Below are positions 45,994-56,465 of a stretch of DNA of 64,000 bases, piece by piece. How positions within the stretch are numbered: position 1 is the stretch's first letter; each line of letters starts with the position of its first letter. The position numbers and the translations under genes are program-made. The stretch is taken from the NCBI GenBank assembly GCA_028671895.1, contig CM053794.1, positions 42,796,501 through 42,860,500 on the forward strand. Reading direction: 5' to 3'. The notes under the pieces were generated by a model. It was given only the letters and a program-made list of their open reading frames with translations, had not been told where the DNA came from and did not search any database. The stretch comes from Oenanthe sinensis. Its lineage: Eukaryota; Streptophyta; Magnoliopsida; Apiales; Apiaceae.

Positions 45994-47344
45994 TTTGTAA
46001 TTGTAGACAAATTGAAGCTAGCCGCTTTGCTAGCTTGCTAGCTAGCTCAAGAAAACCAACAAATTAAGCAGAAGAAGACGTTCTTTTTTTTCTGTTGAGT
46101 TAAGTTGTCGGAACTATAGTACTTCCTTTCTAAACCCTAACCACCGTTTCTTCCAACTTCCTCCGGGGTAGTTCCAGACACTGCTCAGAGTATGGTTTAT
46201 ATTTTATAATCTATATATGTATAAATAATTTATAGTCTTTTGATCACTACTTTTCCCAATTCTTGAGTCATGTTTGGATATTTGTTTGTTTACCTGATGT
46301 TTGATGGTGTACACTGCATGGAGTTTTGGGTGATGTATCCATGAAATCAGCAGTACTGATCGAATTTCTTTACTAGGTTTATGGATGGATGGGTTTAGTT
46401 AATTAGGTCTAAGATACAGTAGTTTAATTAATTAGTTCAATTCTTGTGTAATTGTTTAGTTTTTTTGATGCGCTTATATTTCTTGGATCCTATTATCCAT
46501 TAATTCCCTTCGTTTCCGCTTGTGAAATTTTGAGCTTTTCTTAAGGATACTTTTCCTTGATGTAATTTGAAATATGTAAATTTTCTCTTAGGTTTAGGAG
46601 AAAATTTAACATCTTTGTGTTTGTACCTCCATGTGATGAGGAGACATTCTAATTAATAAATCACGGGCTGGTATTCGCAGCTTTTTGTGTTTCACAAAAG
46701 GGAAAAAATTGCTTGCTAACTCAAAATATAAAAAAGAAAATGAAAAATGGCTATAGCCTGGCTAGTGACCTTCCACCTTAATTACACCATATATATGTAT
46801 TCGGAATCTCACTTTCTCTTCACCGAAATATAAATCTAATGCTATATAATGTATATATAATAATTGATGATTTTATGATCTTTGGAATGTCCGGAGGCCT
46901 TGGAGATACATGAAGAAAAGCTTTTGAAATACACTTCTCATTCAAGGAGCATGTGGGTGGAAGATGAAAGATCTGTACAGTACTTCGGATATAAAAGTTA
47001 GGGTTTTTAGTTTTTGAAAAGAGGGGGGGAAATGTCAAAAAGAGAGAACGGGTGATGATTGATCAGTAAATTACAACCTCTCTCTACTTATTCACTGTAG
47101 TACGTAGTAAAAAGTGAAGTGACATGTTGGGACGTTACTGACACACAATTGAGTGGGATCTTTTTTGGTTAAATATCCACTCCATAGGTCCACTCAGTCG
47201 AAAGCTGAGCAAGTGGACTGTTGCATTTATGGCGGAGCAAAAAATTGAATTATAATCGAAATCGGAAAAATCGAATCGTATAAAATTGATCCTATCCGAA
47301 ATCAAAAATTAAAAAATCAAACTGTTTCTAACTATTGAGATTCC
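45994..47344. other. GH3 3' region and intergenic DNA
   Basis: The first few hundred bases after the stop probably hold the 3' UTR; no clear polyadenylation signal could be singled out. From about 47220 the sequence consists of degenerate 'AAATCGAA/ATCGGAAAAATCGAA' words. These recur beyond Copia-3 near 53560-53680, so Copia-3 seems to have landed in an older hAT-like repeat. Confidence 0.5.
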
Positions 47345-47349
47345 GGTTA

Positions 47350-48007
47350 TGTTGGAAACGTGTATGGACTTACACAAAATATATAAAAGCTTTGTATATT
47401 GCAAACACACACTTGTATATATTAATAATAATAAGCTACAGCTTTCTTTCTTTACACAAACAAGGCTACAGCCTTTACTTTCTATTACACGAGCTACAAC
47501 TCTCTTTTATTTCCTCTCACAATTTTCCGTGTATATATATTTTCACTTGGTGTACATTTTACAAAACAAATCAGCAGAGCTATTTATAGGCTTCAGAGAT
47601 TAGTTCATAGCTCACTCATTGCATCACCAAACATTTTCCTGGTCTTCTGGACAGCCTACCATATTTTAAGGAACACCGTCTTCAAACTTTGAATCACAGC
47701 TGCTTCATTTATTCATACAAACATACAACACCCCTGTAGTCGTAACAACCACCTTTTATTCTGGATGATATAGCAGGTGGCGGTGCATGCAAACACCTTA
47801 GAGAGCCACATATCTTTCTCATTTATTATCACACGCTTTTGACCATCTGAATAATATGAACAGTTTGACAAACTTGATGTAGCACACCATCTTTTTAGAA
47901 ATTGCATGGCTGTGTGCATTTGTAGTTTCTTAGCTTCACATGTAAGACTTCAGCTGTTATTTATTTATTTAATAATATACCATAAAATAGAGTTCGAAAT
48001 TCTAACA
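47350..48007 (-). repeat. 3' LTR of Copia-3
   Basis: This runs TGTTGGAAACG...TTCTAACA. It differs from the right LTR at, for example, 47376, 47467 and 47502. The two small ORFs in it are shared with the other LTR and are not genes. If the shared 167 bp (48008-48174) are counted, the LTR would be 825 bp. Confidence 0.85.
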
Positions 48008-48268
48008 GGTTATAGGTTAAAACTGAACCGAAAAAATTCGAACAAAGCTGATTATTAAAATAACTAAATTAATATTATTTATAATTTATATTTTACCTAT
48101 ATATACTATTATATATTTATATTATACTATATTGTAATTAAGTCTATAACTAGTCTACTACATTAACTATAACAGTATATAGGTAAAATATAAATTATAA
48201 ATAATATTAATTTAGTTATTTTAATAAACAGCTTGGTTCGAATTTTTTCGGTTTAGTTTTAACATATA
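48008..48268. repeat. Palindrome beside the Copia-3 3' LTR
   Basis: 48008-48112 starts GGTTATAGGTTAAAACTGAA and pairs with 48175-48268, which reads the same on the minus strand (GTTATATGTTAAAACTAAAC...), with a 62-bp AT-rich loop. The arm plus loop (48008-48174) recurs at 53079-53245 outside the right LTR. The palindrome replaces the expected polypurine tract and overlaps the pol stop codon. Confidence 0.85.
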
Positions 48269-51200
48269 ACTCGACTTTTCATTCCGAGTTTTTCTTTCAT
48301 TTTCTGAAATATATCCGGCTTCAATGGCTTCGTAAAAATATCTGCCAAATTTTCTTCCGTCCTGCAGTGCACTAGTTCCACTATTTTGTCGTTCACCCGC
48401 TCTCGAATAAAATGATATTTAATATTGATGTGCTTGCTTCGACTGTGTGACACTGGATTTTTTGCGAGTGAAATAACGGATTTATTATCCACGTAAATAG
48501 TAACCGGATCATCCTTGGCAAGATTTAACTCGCCCAATATGTAGCCTAGCCACATAGCCTGACACGCACATGCTGCTGCTGCAATATATTCTGCCTCACA
48601 TGTTGAGAGAGCAACTGTCTGTTGCTTCTTTGATGACCATGAAAATATCGCCGAACCGATATGAAAAACATATCCCGAAGTGCTTTTCTCGTCATCCAAG
48701 TCACCACCATAATCACTGTTTGAGTAGCCAACTAATTTTGAATCTTGAGAATGTGTATAAAATAATCCATGATCAAGCGTACCTTTAATGTATCTTAAAA
48801 TTCGTTTAGCTGCCATGAAATGATCTTGCTTCGGCTTTTCCATGTACCTACTAACCAGTCCAACTGCATACATAATATCCGGACGAGTGAAAGTTAGGTA
48901 CCTCAGACTTCCGACTAAACTTTTGAACAATGTCGGATTTACCGACTCTTTCGTTGAATCAATTCTGAGCTTTATGCTTGCTTCTGCTGGCGTGCTCACT
49001 GGCTTGCATTCTTCCATTCTGAACTTGCTTAGAATCTGTTCTGCATATTTTTTCTATGACATAAAAATCCCATCTTTGCTTTGCTTCACTTCGACTCCAA
49101 GAAAGTACGATATTTGACCAATATCTGTCATCTCAAATTCGTTAGTCATAACTTTCTTAAAGTCATCAAACATATCAGGATTGTTGCTAGTAAAAATCAT
49201 GTCGTCCACGTATAAGCACACGATCATAATATCTCCCTTTGAATTTGTTTTTGTGTAGAGTGCATGCTCGTACGGACTCTTCACAAAATCATGCTTCTGA
49301 AAATATTCATCAACCCTAGTGTTCCATGCTCGCGGGGCTTGCTTCAACCCGTACAGTGCTTTCTTTAGCCGGTAGACTTTATCTTCCTGGCCTTCTTGAA
49401 CATATCTGGGTGGTTGCTCAATGTAGACTTCTTCTTCGAGATAACCATTTAGAAATGCTGACTTCACATCCATCTGATAAATCTTACACTGATTATGAGT
49501 TGCAATTGCTGTAAGAAGTCGTATGGTATCAACTCTTGCAACTGGAGCAAATACCTCATCGTAGTCAATCCCATATTTCTGCTTGTAGCCTTTAGCAACT
49601 AGCCTTGCCTTGTACTTTTCAACTTTTCCTTCTTGATTGGTCTTTGTTTTGTAAACCCATTTGACACCAATTGCTTTGTGTCCTTCTGGAAGATCTACGA
49701 GCTCCCAAGTGTCATTCTTCTTAATTGCACCAATTTTTTCATCCATGGTCTTGTTCCATTTGCTTTCTTCAGAAGCTTCCTCAAATGTCACTGGATCACA
49801 TTCAGCCATTAAACAAAATAATGAATAATCAAATGTGGTTTGTACTGGACTTGTTGCATCATAGATGTCATTCAGACTCCGCATTTTTCTTGGTGCTCCC
49901 CCTGAATTGTTGCTGCTACTGCTGCTTCCTGAACTCGATGGTGTCGAGGCAGGAGTTTGCTGATTTGGACTTTGTAGAGGAGTTGGATCATCATCTCTAC
50001 CATCTTCTATGTTGGAGTCATCACCATCATCATCATCATTGTCATCATTAAAAAATAAACCAGCAACTTTTCTTTCATCCTTGCTCCATCTCCAGTAATC
50101 TGATTCATCGAACTCAACATCTCGAGAAATGATTAACTTCTTCGTGAGAGGATTATAGAGTTTGTACGCCTTGCTCCTTTTATCATATCCTGTAAAAATA
50201 CATTTTTCACCTCTATCATCCAACTTCTTTCTTTTCTGATCAGGAACATGGGCATATGCAACACACCCAAAAATTCTGAGATGTCCAACTGATGGTTTGC
50301 TTCCACTCCATGCTTCATTTGGAGTTTTGTTTTTGACACTTTTTGTTGGACAGCGATTCAACAAATATACTGCACATTGAACAGCTTCAGCCCATTAAGT
50401 TCTTGGTATGTGCTTCGCTTTCACCATACTCCTTGCCATGTCTAGAACAGTGCGATTCTTCCTCTCTGCAACTCCATTTTGTTGAGGAGTATATGCCGTT
50501 GTCAGTTGATGATTAATTCCATGTGCTCTGCAGAAGCTTTTAAATAGATTTGAAGTATACTCGCATCCTCTGTCTGATCGGAGTACCTTCAAATATTGGC
50601 CACTTTGCTTTTCTGCCAAAGCTTTGAACTCCTTGAGTTTATCAAGAGCCTCCGCCTTTTCTTTCAAGATATAAACCCAACTTTTCCTGCTAAAATCATC
50701 AATAAATGTTAGGTAATACCTATTTCCTCCAAGAGATGTAACATCAAATGGACCAGCAATATCTGTGTGAACTATCTCCAATGGCCTCCTAGCTCTCCAT
50801 GATTTTCCAACGGGAAAACTTTGTCTGTGTTGCTTCCCCTTGACACATGCTTCACACAAATTTTCTGGTTCGTTGATTTCTGGCAAACCGTCCACCATTT
50901 TTGTCTTTGACAATAATTTCAAGCCAGAAAATCCAAGATGACCAAATCTTAAATGCCATAACCACGAGTCATTTTTAATGACCGACTTTAAGCACTTATG
51001 CACCTTCGTCTGCATATCAAGCGTGAATAGACGATTCCTTGACATCTCCACATTTGTAATTAATTCTCGAGCTTGATTTATGATAATAAGAGAATTATCA
51101 TGCATTTGAATATTATATCCTTTCTCCACTAGCTGACCAAGACTGATGATATTATTTTTCAAAGCAGGTAAATAATACACATCATTTATATACTTCTTAT

Positions 51201-52385
51201 CACCTTTATTTGATATAATCGTAACAATACCTTTCCCTTTGACTGGAATCTTAGACGAGTCACCAAACGTAACTTCTCCGCTGATGGTGTCGTCTATCGT
51301 CGTAAATAAATCATTATGACCACACATGTGGTTGCTGGCGCCCGAATCAAGATACCAAGTATTTTTCTTGCCTTCCTCATCTCCTTTGTATGTGAGAAAC
51401 ATAGCAGAACCCATATCTTTATCTTCTTTTGCTGCTGTAAAATGACTGCTTTCTTCCACCTTCGGGGATCTACACTCATAACTGAAATGGCCATACTTAT
51501 TACAATTGTAACACTGAAATTGAGACTTATCACCTCTTTGTTGAAAATTGCATCTTCCTCGGCCTCTGAAATTTTGGCCACGACCAGCTGACTGATAGCC
51601 TTCATTTTTCTGGCCTCTGTTGAATGGTTGTTTTCCTCGTCCTCGTCCTCGTCCTGCTCGGTAGCCACCTCTATAGCTACCTCTGCCACGTGAAAAATTG
51701 CTACTGCTTGAATTTTCACCGATGGACACTTTGTTTTGTAATGCCTTTTCCAAATGACTTGTATCATCATACTGGTTCATCCGTTGCTCATATGCTTGTA
51801 GAGAACCCACAAGTTCATCAATTGTAATTGTGGACAAATCTTTTGATTCTTCGATAGATGTAACGACATAATCAAATTTTCTTGTTAACGAACGGAGCAA
51901 TTTTTCCATGACCCGAACATCATTGAGACCTTCACCATTTTTTTTCATTTCGTTTGTTACTGTTTTCAAACGAGTAGCATATTCACCGATATTCTCTGAG
52001 CTTTTCATCTTGATATTTTCGAACTCCCCACGTAACACTTGGAGCCGCACCTTTTTTACTTTCTCGACACCTTGAAAAGATTTCTGCAGAATCTCCCACG
52101 CATCTTTTGCTGTTTTTGCTTCTGAAATTTTTTCAAAGGTAGATTCATCAACACCTTGAAAAATTGTGAATAGTGCCTTTTTGTCTTTTTTACGGGACTC
52201 CTTTAATGTCGTCTTCTCGGCATTTGGAAGAACTGCTTCAGTGGCTGCATCCACGGGCTCGCTATACCCACTTTCGACAATATCCCAGTTATCGTAAGAA
52301 CCGAGTAACACCTTCATTTGGATACTCCAGTTCCCATAATTTGTTGCCGTCAATTTTGGGATTTGCGGTTGTATCATATTCGCCA
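48259..52385 (-). pseudogene. Copia-3 gag-pol polyprotein, interrupted by two stops
   Basis: One frame runs the whole length, broken only by TAA at 50397-50395 and TAG at 49056-49054. The likely start is the ATG at 52386 (MANMIQPQIPKL), because the earlier ATG at 52419 lies in the primer-binding site. Domains in order: gag (NYGNWSIQMKVLLG), RG-rich segment, zinc knuckle CYNCNKYGHFSYEC, protease WYLDSGASNHMCG, integrase (HLRFGHLG..CEAC, HTDIAGPF, RSDRGCEY, PQQNGVAERKN). After the first stop come the integrase tail and reverse transcriptase (QMDVKSAFLNG, YVDDMIF). After the second come RNase H (GYSNSDYGGD, CEAEYIAAAAC, VDNKSVI) and ADIFTKPL. The SD in GYSNSD replaces the usual DAD-type residues. 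The last residues derive from the palindrome. Confidence 0.92.
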
Positions 52386-52406
52386 TTTTTCCCGGACAGA
52401 ACCTTA

Positions 52407-52418
52407 GCTTTGATACCA
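52407..52418 (-). promoter_or_regulatory. Primer-binding site of Copia-3
   Basis: The minus strand reads TGGTATCAAAGC two bases after the LTR. It has one mismatch to the usual initiator Met-tRNA complement. Confidence 0.85.
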
Positions 52419-52420
52419 CT

Positions 52421-53078
52421 TGTTGGAAACGTGTATGGACTTACACCAAATATATAAAAGCTTTGTATATTGCAAACACACACTTGTATATATTAATAAT
52501 AATAAGCTACAGCTTTCTTTCTTTACACAAACAAGGCTACGGCCTTTACTTTCTATTACACGAGCTACAACTCTATTTTATTTCCTCTCACAGTTTTCCG
52601 TGTATATATATTTTCACTTGGTGTACATTTTACAAAACAAATCAGCAGAGCTATTTATAGGCTTCAGAGATTAGTTCATAGCTCACTCCTTGCATCACCA
52701 AACATTTTCCTGGTCTTCTGGACAGCCTACCATATTTTAAGGAACACCGTCTTCAAACTTTGAATCACAGCTGCTTCATTTATTCATACAAACATACAAC
52801 ACCCCTGTAGTCTTAACAGCCACCTTTTATTCTGGATGATATAGCAGGTGGCGGTGCATGCAAACACCTTAGAGAGCCACGTATCTTTCTCATTTATTAT
52901 CACACGCTTTTGACCATCTGAATAATATGAACAGTTTGACAAACTTGATGTAGCACACCATCTTTTTAGGAATTGCATGGCTGTGTGCATTTGTAGTTTC
53001 TTAGCTTCACATGTAAGACTTCAGCTGCTATTTATTTATTTAATAATATACCATAAAATAGAGTTTGAAATTCTAACA
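52421..53078 (-). repeat. 5' LTR of Copia-3
   Basis: This 658-bp copy matches 47350-48007 and is followed by GGTTA. Differences between copies are single substitutions spread over the length. Confidence 0.88.
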
Positions 53079-53083
53079 GGTTA

Positions 53084-54364
53084 TAGGTTAAAACTGAACC
53101 GAAAAAATTCGAACCAAGCTGATTATTAAAATAACTAAATTAATATTATTTATAATTTATATTTTACCTATATATACTATTATATATTTATATTATACTA
53201 TATTGTAATTAAGTCTATAACTAGTCTACTACATTAACTATAACAAATTAAAAAACAGATCACGTAGAGTGAAACCTGTAATATTGTTGACAAATGGATG
53301 TTGCAGCCTTGTAGGCAGCCAGAAACATAATATAGACCAGGATGTTACGGTTTCGATTATATTTATAACTGAAGATGAATATTTTACTTTGCTAATTGAT
53401 AAATGTTTCAACTAGTTAAGTAGTTATGTAGACTTTGTATTATAGGCTTCTAGAATTTCAGTTTCATAAACTTGGATGTAGAAGTATTTTTATAATTAAG
53501 TTTTGTTTTTATAATTCCTCTCATTTTTGTTTTTTTGCGATTTTATAACTGAAACCCAACGATTAAAACCAAACCGAGGTTTTTGAAACCGATCCGTCGG
53601 TTCGATTACGGTTTTCGATTTTAAAAAATTAGAGTATGCGGTTTTGGTTTTATCATAAAACCGCACCGATCCGATCTGTGCTCTCCTCTGGTTGCATTAA
53701 CTGGTCTTATCATAAGCATTGTATTAGCTGATTTTTCAAAATTACTGATAAAAATTTTGGTTGCGCGCTTCAATTTGATTTTAAAGATTTATGATTATGA
53801 TTTTTCAGGTGCATGTCAGAAATTAGAATCATGCGAATAACAAAATCGATCAGTTGTCACTAAAAATTTGCACGTTAAATCTTACATAATTAAATTACTG
53901 ATTATCTGTTAAAGTTGTATTTTAGATGCAACAGCCAAATTTTCAAACTAATATAGTTTTATATATATTCATAACGAGGCCCTCGAATCTAACTCATAAT
54001 TGAACTGCAATCCAGGTAGGCAAGACACTAATGTAGTAGTGTATATACCTAGCTTGTTATAGTTTACTAGGAAATAGACAAGATCAATAATGTGAATTGG
54101 TATTCTCACATGTTACAATTCTAATGTGACATACTCACTTATGCCGTGCCGCTCAAAGGAGGAGGTGTGGAAAAGATAGGATGTAACATCTTACTAATAG
54201 AGAAAGCCTATCTTATGCACACAGAGTCTGTTTCTGGAAAATGACTCGCACCATGACAAATAAAAGAAATGAATAAAACATTTTTTTTAATTCAAGCAAA
54301 TTCTCAATAATTAACTTTTATTCTTCTATAGTACTCCATCAATCGTCCATCTATGTTCTTTTTA
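53084..54364. other. Intergenic DNA with hAT-like and SINE-like pieces
   Basis: 53084-53245 continues the sequence also found next to the left LTR. 53560-53680 is rich in 'AACCGA/CGGTTTT' words typical of plant hAT MITEs. 54141-54280 looks like a diverged SINE ('GAAAAGATAGGATGTAACATC', 'GAGTCTGTTTCTGGAAA', 'GACTCGCACCATGACAA') with an A-rich tail. No gene is seen. Confidence 0.5.
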
Positions 54365-55352
54365 GAGGTGATTGCAATATGGTGGCCAAAGTTTACCTTC
54401 ATCTTCAAAAAGGTGGCTGAACATGATATTTTATAAAACGGTGGCTAATTTTTAATTTTAGTTAACAAAAAAGTGGTTCTCCATTAATTAACCAAAAGGA
54501 GTTAACGGACTAAACATTTGTTTTAGCATGGCATGCTTGAATTAAAAATGAGTGTAAAACTTTTTAGTTATTAGTTTTTTTCATTTTTTTTCTTTTCAAT
54601 TGCTTGTTTTTTATAGGACAAATTTTAATATATTTTAAAAAATCAATTTTTTTAAATGAGTTTAGATTTCTCTCAAATACTAGACTCGTTTAACTCCGTC
54701 ATGTATATCGAATTTTATTTGCATTTTAAAAGGTTTGAATTTTTAAAATTGAAACGGATTTCTTCCAAATATTATACCCTTTTTAAATTTGGGGACCGAA
54801 TTATTAATTAGGTTTTTTATTTTTCTGTTAATAGTTTATAAATTTATTAAAAATATTATATATATTTGAACATTCATAAAAAAACTGAACTCTTTTTTCT
54901 ATAAAAAATTTTTTATATAATTTTTAAATTACTAATAATATTATATATAATTGTTAATAAATTTAGAAATTATTAATATATATATATATATTTAAAAATT
55001 CCCAACTCATAAGTTTAAAACGGGTCTAGTATTTGAGAGAAATCTTAACTCATTTAAAAAAATTGAATTTTTGAAATATATTAAAATTTACCCTATAAAA
55101 AAACCAAGCAGTTGAAAAGAAAAAAAACGAAAAAAAACTAATAACTAAAAAATTTTACACTCATTTTTAATTCAAGCATGTCACGCTCTTTGAAAACAAA
55201 TGTTTAGTCCGTTAACTCCATTTGATTAATTAACGGAGGACCACTTTTTTGTTAACTAAAATTAAAAATTAGTCATCATTTTGTAAGATATTAAGTCCAA
55301 CCACTCTTTTGAAAATGAAGATAAATTTTGACTACCATATTGCAATCAACTC
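54365..55352. mobile_element. MULE-type MITE (988 bp) with long inverted repeats
   Basis: The ends are GAGGTGATTGCAATATGGT and its near-complement CCATATTGCAATCAACTC. Arms of roughly 330 bp pair across a short AT-rich centre (about 54695-55010). TTCTTTTTA flanks both sides exactly (54356-54364 and 55353-55361), a perfect 9-bp duplication as made by Mutator-like transposases. There is no coding capacity. Confidence 0.88.
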
Positions 55353-55619
55353 TTCTTTTTATCCTCCCAAAAATAGTACCACTAGTCCATCCTGATAACA
55401 TTCACCATTTTTTAAAATTTCTTTCCTCCCTAATTTTCCCTATACAGAATTCACCGTCAAATACAAAATACATGTACATATTCAACCTTAAAGTGATACT
55501 AGTATTTTCCTATTTACATAAATGCAAGCGAATAATGAAAGAAATATATATTTTTTTTAAAAAAAACGGCCCTGATCGTACGATAATGTATGTTGTGGAC
55601 TTGCCCGTTTGAGGAGCCT
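55353..55619. other. 3' flank of the MGCC-start gene
   Basis: This short AT-rich stretch probably includes the 3' UTR of the minus-strand gene at 55620. No other feature was seen. Confidence 0.5.
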
Positions 55620-56465
55620 CTACAAGAAAATAAAGCATTCAAGTGAGACACGAGGATTGTCAAGTGACTCCCTAGAAACGGCACCATCATGATTCTCTAT
55701 TCTTTTACTCTCCTCTAGCTTTCTCACCCGTGACCGGACATCCAGGTGTCCGGTCACACTCGGCACTGTTGTTCTTGGGTCTCTGGTCACTTGACTAACT
55801 GCAGCAGGATACCCTAATCTCTTCCCCGAACACTCAACTAAACAATCTCCATCCCTCCGACTCACATTGCGTCGCTGGGCCATAGAAGCTGTTCTTCCTT
55901 GAACTGGCCTAGACTTCACCTGACTCGATGGTGCTGGCGATCTATGTCGTCCTCTAGTGATTTCGCGAGAATCAGATGAGTCCAGGGGTCTGCGTCCTCC
56001 ATATTTGGCTCTAGCAATTATGCGAGAACTAGAACGTTTTTTAGCGGGAGAGTGATGAATCATCCTTTGATTAACTTCACCAGCTTCCTCCCCATCATTA
56101 ACCGTAGTTGTAGAAAAGCTGCCACTGATGCTACACATTTCAGAGACAACACTAATCTCTTCTTGTTCTTCAACAGGTTCTTTCAAGCGATCATTTGGTC
56201 CAAGCTGTAGTTCAGTATTTAAGCTGTTAATATTTGTTAGGGTAGAGGTGTGTTTGATATTGGGCATTTTAGGTAAAGTGGTGGATGGCATCGAGATGGG
56301 TGTTTGTGTTTCGGAGAGTACTTCTTTCACTGTTTCTTCTTCCTCAAGTATCAATGCAGGAGAGGGAGCTCCTCCGCCTTTGACGTCAGACTCCGGCAGC
56401 TTGTGGGCACCGACATCTTGATCCAGAGACTTGGTGAGCCTGGTTGTGCTTAGACAGCAACCCAT
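55620..56465 (-). CDS. Plant-specific protein with N-myristoylation start, 281 aa, function unknown
   Basis: A single open exon starts MGCCLSTTR. Gly2 followed by two Cys is a classic signal for N-myristoylation plus palmitoylation, so anchoring to the plasma membrane or an endomembrane is likely. Residues about 41-52 carry an acidic EEETVKEVLSET block. About 105-125 is Ser/Thr-rich (EMCSISGSFSTTTV). About 138-205 is basic and Ser/Arg-rich (SPAKKRSSSRI, RGRHRSPAPSS). The end VSLECFIFL seems shared, from memory, with plant proteins labelled 'serine/arginine repetitive matrix-like', as does the VKEVLSET block. No enzymatic domain is visible and most of the chain looks disordered. The intron-free frame and clean start and stop support a real gene. 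The function is unknown to me. Confidence 0.8.
   Translation of the reverse strand: MGCCLSTTRLTKSLDQDVGAHKLPESDVKGGGAPSPALILEEEETVKEVLSETQTPISMPSTTLPKMPNIKHTSTLTNINSLNTELQLGPNDRLKEPVEEQEEISVVSEMCSISGSFSTTTVNDGEEAGEVNQRMIHHSPAKKRSSSRIIARAKYGGRRPLDSSDSREITRGRHRSPAPSSQVKSRPVQGRTASMAQRRNVSRRDGDCLVECSGKRLGYPAAVSQVTRDPRTTVPSVTGHLDVRSRVRKLEESKRIENHDGAVSRESLDNPRVSLECFIFL

Larger units (their letters stand above)
47345..53083 (-). mobile_element. Copia-3: Ty1/copia element with two in-frame stops
   Basis: LTR cores 47350-48007 and 52421-53078 (658 bp each) are bracketed by GGTTA at 47345-47349 and 53079-53083. The primer-binding site, single gag-pol frame and domain order put it on the minus strand. 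About a dozen LTR differences were counted by eye (roughly 2%), so it is older than Copia-2. The inner edge of the left LTR is abnormal: it is followed by the same 167 bp that follow the right LTR, then by a partial inverted copy. Confidence 0.9.

Noticed and set aside
46820..47038. 72-codon minus-strand ORF downstream of GH3
   Set aside because: It has no signal peptide, no known small-peptide motif and no promoter or splice evidence.
49725..50051. 108-codon plus-strand ORF ending in a His run
   Set aside because: It is antisense to the Asp-rich linker (DDNDDDDGDD) of Copia-3 pol.
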